NCBI GenBank assembly: GCA_013397935.1
Contig: VZRN01001112.1
Location: 24,074 to 88,073, forward strand
Length of the DNA stretch: 64,000 nt
DNA from: Dasyornis broadbenti
Taxonomy: Eukaryota; Chordata; Aves; Passeriformes; Dasyornithidae
Reading direction: 5' to 3'
Shown piece by piece: positions 11,201 to 23,200 of this stretch (the first letter of the stretch is position 1; each line of letters opens with the position of its first letter). The notes beneath the pieces were generated by a model. The model was given only the letters and a program-made list of their open reading frames with translations, did no database searches and was not told where the DNA came from. The translations under genes and the position numbers were made by a program.

Positions 11201-14200
11201 ATAAAATGCTTTCCCAAACCCCTCTGCCAATACCCGAATGGCTGCCTGCTATCCTGACTGCTGTGTTCCATTTACAAAAAAAAAACAAAAACAGGGTCAG
11301 GTTAAGCATCAGAGCTAAGCTTCTATTTAAAGAAAAGGCAGGAGAACCAAGCTCTGGATTCTTTAGCACAAAAAGAAGCTGGACAGACACATCCAAGGCC
11401 CAGGCCACAAGCTCTGCTGTGCTTGATGTAATTACTAGATGCCACAGCAGGAGGAAGGAGGCAATTACTAAGAGGGGAGAAAAGCCTGTTAAGAAGCACT
11501 GGCTAAGCTCACACAAAACTAATAAGAACCTAAGCCTTGGAAATGCTCCTGGGTTTGCAGGTAGAGCCCTTCCTTGGCCCCTCTCGGCACTGTGGGATGA
11601 AAAGCCTCGGCACTGCAGCCGAGGAGCTCCGCGGCTGCCCCGTGCCAGAGGCGTGCTCCAGTTTCTCCTGCTTTCTAACTACAGGCAGCGTCTCTGGAGA
11701 CCCCTCTGTGCTTCCAGCTGGGCAACGCTGACACAAAAACTCACTGCCACGTGGGAGGAAGGCAAAATGGAGCATCTGGAGTTGGGGAACCAGCTCAATC
11801 ACCTGCCAGTGATTCATGAGGGCCCAGGGCAGGCCTGAGCTCAGAGGCAGCCTCTGCCACCACAGGAAGGAAAGTGCTTTTAGTGCTTTTCTCAACACTT
11901 ACTGATGACTCCATAATTCCTGCTTTCTTTCCTGACAAAGCATGGCAAGCTGATCCCCTCTGGTCATGGCCACTGGCACTGGGAGGAACGTGCAGGGAAA
12001 GGCAGCCTCGAACAGCAAATGCCTGCACCCATCAGTGCCCAGAGTCCCTGAAATAATGCAGGCACGGGGCTCGGCTACTACTAAAGGAGTCAGCCTGACA
12101 CTTCATTAATTGCCTGGGCAGCTCCATAAACCCTGCCCTGCCTGCACCCCAGGGTCCCTCCAGTATCTCTCAGAGCTGGTCCCAGTTGCTCTTTGCAGAG
12201 CCCCAGTGCACTTCGGGCCTTTCAGGTTCTGGCTGTGGCTCCTTGGGCACCTCCCAGGCACCATCACCTGACACCACATGGCTTTTCCACACAAACACAA
12301 GGGGAAAGCAGCGCTGTTCCTGCAGCATGGAGTGGGCTCAGCACCACCCTGGATCCCATCCTTGCTTTTACACAGATCCCAGAAGGATCTGGGCAGGCTC
12401 ACAGGCTGAGCAGCTGCAGTCCAGAGGCAGCTCTGCCTGTCCTCAGAAGCACTTCCCATTCCAAGAGGAGATAAGCTAATGCAGTCTCCGCAGTGAAGCA
12501 GCCTCATGATGCTTTTTGTTCTTGTACTTTTATCCGCCCAGGAAATCTCTGCTCGGAGCCAGCGTGTTCAAACAGATCCTTCAAAAAACCCCTCAGCGAT
12601 AACGGGGCATTTCCCCCCCTGACTATGGCACGGAAAATGGAGGAGGATATGGGGGAGGGAGGACTGAGATATTAAAGAGAAAGGAAAAAAAAAATTTCCT
12701 ATTGTCCTGGAACGCTTTTCCACATACTGACTCCATATGGAGCAAATACCAGAGGATATTTCTGTCCCCAGACTGGCCAGAACTAACACACGTTACTGAA
12801 CAGTCCTACTTCAATAACACAGCCTTCAGGACCTCCTGTTCTGCTCCATTAGGACTTGCTGGCCTCTGGAAAAAATTATCCAGAACCCTTAATTATCCAG
12901 AAGCAGGCACGCCACGAACAGACTTCCAACATATTCCTTATTTACTGGTTAGCAATTCCAGTGCTTCACCGGATGCTCTAATAGGAGGAAAAAAGCCAAG
13001 TAGAGGTTGCCAGAGCCCCAGCAGAGATGGAGGAAGGAGATCTAGTGACTTCCATGTGTCTGCTGTCAAAAGGAAACAGGAGGTGAGAGCAGGAGCACAG
13101 GTACAGGAGGAGCAGGAAGAGAAGGACTGGTAACACTCACTTGTGCTGCCTTATCTGCTGTATTGAGAACCTCTTGGCTGGGTCGTATTCAAGCATCCCT
13201 GAAAAGAAGGAAAAAAGTCCAGGTGTGATCACAGACACTCTCAGGAGTGAAGCCAGGAAGCACAAAGCTCTGCCCTTCCCTCCCTCTCCTTCCCCAACAG
13301 CCAGGCTGTGTCCAGTCCTGGCGATTCCACGCAGGATTTGCTCCATCGGTCACAGGAAGCTCAGCATAAAATTCCAATCACATTGCCGACCTGATCCAGT
13401 CTGTTCCTTAGCTTCCCACCTGCAAAGCGGGTACAGCCCTTCCCTCCCTCCCACTGAAGGGACTGAGGCTTGTCCAGCCCTCAACCACAGCTCTAGGAAA
13501 GTCTCCAGGCAAAGAACATCAAGACTTTGCATTTCATAGATAATTCCATTGAATCTCCTGCATGGAAGAGCCAAAGCCTCAGGGACAGCACATGTCCAGT
13601 TGCTCAGTGTCCCAGATACTCTGGTATAGAGGAATTCTATTCTGAGGTGCAGCTGGGGAGAACCAACAAAAAAAATCATCCCACTGCCCATCTCTGTGCC
13701 CTGGCCAGGACTTGGATTTCTGAGATGATCGGCTGAGGTAGCAGGGGTGGGTGGTGAGCAGAGTGGGGAGAGGAAAAGCAGCTCATCCCTATTCTCTCTG
13801 GGAGAGGAGAGGTGGATTCCTTAAACAGCCTCCTGGGATGCCCACTCTGCTCCACTGCCTTTCAGAAGCTTCACAACTCAACAGAAGGAAAGGAGCAAAT
13901 TTTGCCATATTCTCCAGAAATGAGCCAATGGAACCCTGCGAGTCTCATCCAGCAGCATCCAAGATATTCTCCAGTGAAGGTTCCAGGAACATATTCACCT
14001 AATGAACGTTAACAAAGCCTCATGGCTGAACACCACTGGGAGTTTTGCTTTTAATGGATGATCTCCTGTTGCTCCTGAAGCACCTGAAATGTCAAGACTT
14101 GCACAGGCTGCATGAAGAGGGAGGGTTTGGAGATGGGTGGGAACAGGAAGAGCAACCAGAAAAGTCTGGGAAGCAGCACTCACTGTCAAACAGGAATTCA

Positions 14201-17200
14201 GAAAGTTAGGACAGGAGCAAATAGTGCAGAATGCTGGGGAGAACCAGGACAAGGACACATTGAGAACACAGGGGTGGGGGATACATCTGGGTGGAAAGTT
14301 GGGAAGGGAGCGCTGGAGAGACACATCCTAGTTCAACCAGGAAGCTGCAAGGGCCTTGCAGGTGAGATTCTGCAATTCAAAGGTCACAGAAGAGATAAAT
14401 CACCACAGCACATGTGATACCAAAAGCTGCTCCAGAACATCTTCCCTGTCAGTCCATTTGTATCACATCAGGCCAGGACATGGGCAAAGAAGGGGGATAG
14501 GATAGGACAGTGGGGAAGGACTGAAGTTATTTTCCCCCCAGAACCCAAAATACACTTTGCCCTGGCAATTTGGGAAGGTTTAACCATGCTGGTGACAGCA
14601 CTAAGAGCTTTAAGGCAGATGGGATCACTACTGACCCACATGACATCACACGAAGTAGGTTAAAGCAATCCAGGAAGAGCTCTCCAGGTCACAGGTCAGG
14701 TGCATCCCAGGCTCCCAGCTCAGGAACTTGAGGCACTGGAGTCTTCAGAGCCCAATTCCTCAGAGTTTTGCCTTGTTTGGGCTGACTGTTAAATGTCTCT
14801 GAGGATACAAACCCCATAACCCCCCCCCCCCCCCACCAAACAACCTGTTCCAGAGCTCAGCCCTGGCAGCAAAGGAGTTTTCTCACATTCAGATGGAATT
14901 TCTCCTCACCTTACAGAAAAAGAAAGAAGTTCAGAGCAAAGAAAAAAAAAAAAATCCCCACACCTAATTAAAAAACCTATTAATAAGATGATCAGACACT
15001 AGTTTCAAAGCTGAGCTGCCCAAATGAGTTAGCTTTTTTTTTTTTTAAGAAATAGGGTTGCAAAGAGCTCTCACATGAAGTTTAGGGGACAAGAACAAGT
15101 ACTGGTTGGGTTCTCTTGTTAATATAGTCAGAAACAGGAAAGTCAGAACACCACCCACTCCCCCCATTGATTTACTTAAAGACCACACTTCAAGGTGTTT
15201 TTGAAATTTAAGGCATTTACCAGATGAAACTGGTACAGGCAGGGGAAGAAGTTTAAGGTAAATGATTAAAAGAGGCCCAAGAGCAGCAGTTACAAACAGC
15301 CACGACACAGGGAGCTGTTGCTCTCAAGCCATTAAAAAGGCAGAAGGAAAATAATCGACTGAAAGGAACTTTTACTTCAATGAAAAATGACTGCATTTGG
15401 GGCAACGTTTGAAAGGAAACGGAAAGTGTCCTCGCTGAAAATGTACATTCATACATTCAGCTCTGAGTCACTCGTGGCAGCTCCGTGGCTCAAGTCCTGC
15501 ACTGAAGAGAGGCTTCAGCAAGACAAAACATCATGTTCTATTCACCAGGCAAGTCATCCCGGAGCGTCTGCCCACAGGAGCCGCCGCTCGCAGCCATTTA
15601 GGGTAAAGACTTCCCTGGAGTTTATCTGCGAGCAGGGATGGGACAGACTGTGCCAGGGAATGCTTCAGGAGGCCCAACTCCAACCTCTGCTCGCCGGTAT
15701 TCCCAGAGGATTCGCTGGGCCTGCACAGGGGTGTCACAGAATCACCGAGTCCAACCTGTGGCTGATGCACAACTTGTCACCCAGAGCAGAGCACTGAGTG
15801 TCACATCCGGGTGTTCCTTGGACACCTCCAGGGATGGGGACACCAAACCTCCCTGGGCAGCCCCTTCCAGTGCCTGACAACTCTTTCCATGAGGAAATTA
15901 TTCCTAAAATACAAAGTTCTCTTATGGAGGATGTATCAGGTATTACACTGGTAAGAACAGACACTACACAGGTGTGCCCTCTGCAGCACATCAACAGTTT
16001 CAAAATGCTTTCAAATCACATCAAGCGACAATCCAGAAACTGGATCTGCCCTGAGCTCCTCACAGCCCCCAGCCCACACACTCAGTGATCCTGGACAGGC
16101 ACAGCACTGTGTCCCAGGGCAGAATTCCTGGAGTTCAGAACACAGCACAGCCTCAGGTATGGGACTGGAGAAGCAGGAAGAAATCCAACAGCAAGGTTAA
16201 CGATCTCAACCTGGATTCCACTTCAATCTCCAACTCAGATCAACATTTAAACAATCACTATAAAAGCAGTGTGAGGTCAATCTGTAAACAAGGCAGGACC
16301 TTCTCCCTCTCCCGGCACTCAGCCGGGTGTTCTGGCCACAAACTCCCTCTGCAGGCAAATCCTGAGCCTGGGATCCAGGACAGGCCTCTGGATGGGCACA
16401 GACAGCCTGGGGGACTCCTGCCACGGCAGAATTAAAGTATCTCACTGTCACCAGGTCACACATCTTCTCACTGTCCCAGCAAGGAAAGGCCACGAAAGTG
16501 AGAAGAAACAAACTGCTGAGGATCCAACCACCATGTCCCAGGTCACGGTGCCTGGAAATCAATCCAGATGCTGATTAATGCAGAGCTGCAGCCTCAGAGC
16601 TTCCTCTTCCAGTAAAAGTCTGTTATACCAGGAGGAGGAAAGCTGACCTTGTGCATTTTTCTGGTCCAGAAGCAAAGTGCACAGGAGTTGATAAGCCATG
16701 GGCAGACACTGCCAGAAGAACCTTAAGGCTATTTATAAACTCTTCCACTCTGACACATCTCTCCTGACTGCACACACAAAACTGCACCAGTCCTTCTTCT
16801 TTCCATCCCTGAAGAGTATAAATAAAGCTTCATCCCTGATTAGGGAGACAAAATGAGGAGCAGCATCCCAACTAATCTGGAGGATATACTGTCATGAGAG
16901 TCTCTTTGCAAGCCAAATACCACTGAAGCTTTAAGTCCTCTAAACTCTGCTCTTCTGGAAAAGGGGAACAAAGATAAAAACAAGCTCAAGGGGAAGAAAA
17001 AGAGAAGACGCATTGCAAAAGTAGTCAACAGAACAGAAAAACCTTACAAAGTCTGTTTGTGTTTGCTTCACAACCCGGCTGTGGGGCCTGTGGTCAGCAC
17101 AGCTCTGGCAGACAGAGGAAATGAGCACTTTGCTGCACTCAATTCTGCCTCACTCAAACACAGACCAGGCGCTTGCAGCCCTGTGAGGGCTTTTAGAGCC

Positions 17201-20200
17201 TTTCAAAGCAACACAAAGATGAGACAAAACCGCCAGAGCGACAGAGCTGAGCTGGGAGTGTCTGTGCTGCTCTCACAAATACATCCATTGACAGAATCTG
17301 ATCCACAGGCGATAGATTCAGCTCCAGCCTGCTGCAGGGGGAGTAGGAAATGCAGATGTTCTGGAGGAAAAGCAGGAACTAAATAAAGCATCCAGGTTTG
17401 TCACCATAGCTACCTGGTGCCACCACTGCATGGCTCAGCCCTGGGCCTTGGCAGATGCTTGGGAGCTGCTCAAGCCTCCAGAGCGGGCAGAGCTGGGGCA
17501 ATCCCACCCCAAAATTCATCCACCTCGAGGCCACCTGGCATGTTGACCACTGAAAAATGTGTGTCAGACCAAGCAAGGGGAATATCAGAAGGTTTTGCCA
17601 GCCTTTACAGTGTAGCAGCTGTAAGATGAGGGGTGGGAGACTGTTCTCAGGTGGGAGGGAAGACAGGAAAAAGGATCCTTAGGGCTTCCCACTGCCCTAG
17701 AAGAAAGGGGCGCAGCCACCTCCTCCCAGGCAAGCTCCTCTCCCTGCCAAACCCACTCAACTCCCACCTCTGTGGTGCACAAGCGCAGAAGGGATGCAGA
17801 CAGAAAGCAGTGAAGAGACTCAGGCTGTAAGAGATGGACAGAGGGCACCAGGTTCAAGGCTCCTCCATGTAAAATCAGGCAGAAGCAAGAGTAGGAAATT
17901 CTGGCTCCAGATCTCACACAGAGGTGGGAAGAGAACTAGGAGGGGAGTCGTGCTAATGAAGCTCAAGATTTGAATCTGTCAATATCCTCAGCACAGGAAA
18001 AAAGAAAACTGCCACACTCCTTTTCCCTGGGGGAAGCACTAAGTGCAGCTGCGAGGCTGATCACAAACCTCCAAGGAGTTCTGTTGGATGCTTTAGGAGA
18101 GCTGCTGCCGGTCCAACAGGATTGAAGGATTTGCTCCATTTGGGCAATTCCCAGCTCATTAAAAAAGGCCATGTTTAGAGTCAGCAGTTACAAGCCAAAA
18201 GCCACACAGAGCTCAGGCCACTGCTCCCTGGGGCTGGCAGGTACAACCTGAAGCACATCAGGCCATGAGCAGCTGCCGTGTTGGGCTCAGTGGAGCAGCA
18301 GGATCCCGGCTGTGCCGAGCGCCATTGGAAGCGCTGCCTTATGTAACGCCTTCAGAAAGCTGCTAAAGCTGGCTAATGCTTTTGGAAACACATGGAAATA
18401 ACTGATTTCATCATTGGCGTGGGGCCAGGGAAGCTAAAATAGCCTCCGAGGGGGGCTGCGGGGGTCTGGCAGCTCCTTGGTGCTGGGAGGCCGGGGGAGC
18501 CCCGGTGGTGGCAGCGGAAGAGCTCGGACTGACAGCACCACCTGCTGCCAGCACGGCCGGNNNNNNNNNNNNNNNNNNNNNNNNNNNNNNNNNNNNNNNN
18601 NNNNNNNNNNNNNNNNNNNNNNNNNNNNNNNNNNNNNNNNNNNNNNNNNNNNNNNNNNNNNNNNNNNNNNNNNNNNNNNNNNNNNNNNNNNNNNNNNNNN
18701 NNNNNNNNNNNNNNNNNNNNNNNNNNNNNNNNNNNNNNNNNNNNNNNNNNNNNNNNNNNNNNNNNNNNNNNNNNNNNNNNNNNNNNNNNNNNNNNCGAGC
18801 CCGGAGCCCATGTCCCTGCACCGAGCCCGGAGCCCATGTCCCTGCACCGAGCCCGGAGCCCATGTCCCTGCACCGAGCCTGGAGCCCAGGTCCCACAGAG
18901 CTGACATGTTGCCAGGACAGAGGGACTCGGTGCCCCCCATCCCCTGACCATCCTCACAAAGCACAAAGACCAGGAAAACCAACGTGAAACCAGACAAACT
19001 CCCTGTCTTGTTTGTTTTGAGGGGCTGATCCCTCACAAAGACCTGAAGAGAAAGGAGAGGACGAGCCCATGCTGAGGGCTGGGGAGCACAGCTGTTCTGC
19101 TGCTGAGGAAGCACTGGCAATGCTGGTCAGGCTCTCCTACAGGCTGGAATTGCATCCCACCTCCTGCCAAAGGTGCTCACAGCACAGCACAGCTGCTGCC
19201 CTGCCTGAGCACTCAGCTTCCACAGGTAGAGACTGTTCAGCACTAAACCTCAAACTCTTTCAATAAGTGATGAGAATAAAAAAAGCCAAACAAAACCACA
19301 ACTTTCTCCCAGTCTGCCACTCTTGGTCCTATCCCAGCCCTGCTGTGAAACTGGGTAGCTGTCCAATATCCTGCAGCTCTGAATTTGGCGGGGAGGAGAC
19401 AAATGGGACTGAGACAAGTAAGTCCAGAGCAGAGGTTGATGAGGAAGGACAGTAGACCCTGAGTACTCAGTGTTTCACATTAGGAAAATCCAGATAAGGC
19501 ATTTGAGTGCTCTCACTGTCCAAACCTACATCAATGCTATGATGCCATTTTAAATTCAGCCTCTTGTGGGCTTTGTCTTTCGATGTAAAAGCTTCTTACA
19601 GCACAAGAAACAATGCAAGAACCAACGCTACAAAGCAGCGGCTGTGAGCTGTGCAGGGGTTAGTGGATCTCAGGAAAATACCAGTGCTGAAGATCTGCCA
19701 GAAACTTGTAAGGCTGTAAGTATAACCTCCCTGTCTAACAGGATCCTGTATCCCCACAGGACACTTGGAAGGAAGGTCTGGCACAGTGCAAGCTGAGCAG
19801 TTGTTTCATCTATAAATGTTTCCCTTTTGGAGCCAGCTGGGAAGACTCACCTCTCAATAAGTCTGAGAGTGGAGGACCACAATCCTCTGGAATTGTGTAG
19901 TCGCCTTTCCCGATGTTTTCAAATAATTTATAGATATTATCCCCTTCAAAAGGGTACAGACCCGTTGTGATGTTGTATCTGTGGAGGCAGAAGGAGAAGA
20001 GGGATGAGAAGCAGCACACAGGTACTCAGTTTCTTTCCTAACTACATAAGCCAAAAGCAACCAAGAGGAAACCAAAAGAGGAATATTTGGCAGTATGTGG
20101 AAAGTCTCTTTAAGCTTAGCCTGCTTTCATCACAGCTCTTCATTCACAGGGGTCAAAACCACCAGGACATCTCTCTGACAGTCTGGGACTGCAAAAACTT

Positions 20201-23200
20201 AAAAATAAATACTGGAGATACTTGTGGTTTCTGTTATTGCCCTGGCTGTGCCTCTGGGGGCTGAGCAACAGCTGCAGAGTCACTCACAGAGAGCAAAGAT
20301 CCCCTTGTGCAGAATTACAGGTACTTTGGGGAGCATGAACCCACCCACAGGAGGGAGCAGCAGCCCCCTCTCTGCTCCCCCACCACACAAGAGCAGCGAT
20401 GACAGAGCTGCGCCAGGACTGAGCTATCTGAGGGTGTCATTAGTTGTGAAGTTCCTGGGGGTTCCTGGGCACTCACAGCGTCACCCCCGCGGACCAGATG
20501 TCGACTTTAAAGCCTGAAAAGGTGTCAAGGCCATTGGCAATTTCTGGGGGCTGGAATGCTGGCGACCCTTGGCTCGTCCTGCATGTGTCGTCCTCCGCAA
20601 ACGGATGCAATGCCTGCAGCAGGAGAGACCAAACAGTGTCTGGCTTCCAAGGAAAACAAACTGTGACTGCTGGAAAAGTTTCCCTGGGAAACAAAAGGGG
20701 AAAACTCCTCTGCTGAACATCTACAGATAACGAGATCATGCCACCACAGCAGCCACATGCCACAGTGACAAGTCTTGCACCTCTCCTACCTAAGACAGTC
20801 TCCATATAAAATGAAGGATAAGGTTATATAGCTTATCCCCATTTCCCCCCAGTTTTGGGCTTGTCCAAGATTGACATCTTCCTTCTCTGTGCTTCCTGAG
20901 TGGAGGTTTCACGTTGTTACCAAAAGAAGTACTTTGCCACTTGCAATAAATATTCAGAGTCACTCAGAGCACTCTGCAAGTGTAACAGAACAAAAGCCTA
21001 AATGCACAATAAATCAATGACACCACAGAGGTGACCTCAATCCAGAATGTCCCATTCTGACTTTGCTGTGCTTCTCACATACCTCTGCTACGCCTAAATC
21101 GGATATTTTTAGTGTCCCATTGGTTGTTAGCAGGAGGTTCCCCGGTTTTATATCCTTGTGGACAATCCCTTGGCTGTGCAAGTATTCTAAGCCATCTATA
21201 AGCTGACAAAAGTACCTGCAGAGAGAGGCAGAGGGGAAAAAAATCAAACACTTTTAGCCAGCAGAAAGGAGCGTTTTGCTGTGGTCAGAGACTCCGGACC
21301 ATCACCGTAACCTACACACAGCCTGGCAGCTGTGCAGGCATGTGTTTCATCTCATAATATCCAGAAATAATATTAATGTGCCTGAATTTCACTTAGGCTG
21401 TCTGTAACCTCAGAGATCTCTTAAAATAAAATGAAAATATGACCATAAAATTACGTAGTTGCCACAGATTTGCTGCTCTGCCCTGATTTGATCCTGACAA
21501 TGTTCTTGTATCTATTCCTAGAATTCTCAGGTTTCCTTCCTTGCAGAGTGAAAGGGGCTCCAGCTTATCCCAGCTAACTACCCCAGCTACCAGATCATGT
21601 TGGATATTGCCAATCCCTAATCCATCTCAAGGCCTTTAAACCCTTTTTTGACGCTGAACTGTGGCTTGGCCTCCATTTAGGCAGATTCCCTGCTCACACC
21701 CCTCGGCATGGCAAGAGCACAGGGATCAGGAAAGGCTGTCAGGCAGCTCAGAAAGTAAAAGAAAATTAACAGAAAAATCAACAGGAGGATTGTTTTCCTT
21801 CCCAGAACCTAAGGGCAATCCCTGCTGCCACTTCAAGAGTTTTCACTTTTTTGCATGGGTGGGAAATATGAAGGTATTACACAAAGCCAGGCTTGCTTTC
21901 AAACGCAGCCTGAGCAGACCAGTTCTCTCCACTCGAGAGAACACGGTGGGGAGAGGGACAGAACTTACCCGTGAGCCTGAAACACTGGAAACCTCTTTTC
22001 TGGGACACTGTCCAGCATTTCCTGCATCCCACACACACAGTACTCCATCACCATATACGTGAGGGCAGAGTTAAGGAAGCTCCAGGGTTAAGCATTCCTC
22101 AGTGTTAAACACTCCTCGGATGGGCAGCAGCCCCATCCCAGAGGGAATGGCTGCACTCCCCGAGTATTGAGGGATGTTCCTCCAGCTCCCACAGGACAGG
22201 AAAGCACCTGCAGGAAAATCCATCTGCCAAATGAGCAGCTGCGGCTCTGTGACCAGACCTGCAACAGGATGGGAACTCCACAGAAAATAAGCTGGAGATC
22301 TTACAGGCATGACAGAAAACAGGGAAATACCCTGAAGTGGGCACAGAAAGTTGGGAGCTCCCTGGAAGAAGAGCTGTAGCACATTCCCTCAGTGCCCCAG
22401 GTGTTCTGCACCTGACGAGGCAGTGAGCTCCCATCACCTTCCCTAAAACTGGTTATTCCTCATTCCCTGTCCCAAACAACCCGGCTGTGTGCACTATGGA
22501 ACAGCTGCTGCTCACCCCCAGCTCCATGGGAGTATTCCACGAGCAGGAGAAAGGATCCCTGGAGAGCTGGGAAGCTTTTTGAAACCACATGGATAAAAGC
22601 AGTTACAAGAGAATGCCAAGAGCTGGTGGCACTTTGCAGCATTTGTTCCCTTGCAGCATATCCCAGTTTTTATCTCTGGAAGCTTTAATGTTGGGGCCAA
22701 AAAATGGGAATCAGAAGACCGATGATGCTGTAATTGCCCGTTTCCTCCTCTCCCTGGGATTTTGAAGGCAAAGTATGGCTTGGAGGGACCTAGAGGATAG
22801 ACCTTGGGATATCAGGGGCTGTGCCCAGTGAGTGTCTGGATGGAGTAGAGGCTGCCAGGGCTACCCAGCAATCCTGAGCATGGTCACTTATTCCTCCTGG
22901 CAGTTGCCTTCTTAACCTAAGCCCAAAAACGTCGCTTCTGCCCCAGGAAGACACCTGAGGCAGGAGAAGCTGAAGGGAGATTCATGTTCTGCGTGGGATC
23001 TGGGCTGAAGACTGTGCTGCCCCTTCCCAGCATGTTCCATTCAGCAGCTCCAATCACTGAAAACGCATTAAATTCCTGCTCTATTTCCCATGAGCTGCTC
23101 TTCAGAGAGACCCTAAAATACTATAAGAATACCCTAAAAAGGATTTTATGATGGGCTAAAAGACACTCGGTAAATCAATAAAAGCAAGAACAGAAGAAAG

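Larger units (their letters stand above)
13199..19850 (-). other. STK11: STK11 intron 6
   Basis: 6.7 kb. It holds a 15-base C run (14820-14834), a CR1 fragment, an assembly gap and a 26-bp minisatellite, listed separately. No further exon was seen. Confidence 0.9.

Noticed and set aside
18373..19120. Several open frames of 156-228 codons over the gap in STK11 intron 6
   Set aside because: They are open only because the run of N contains no stop codons; the flanks are minisatellite.
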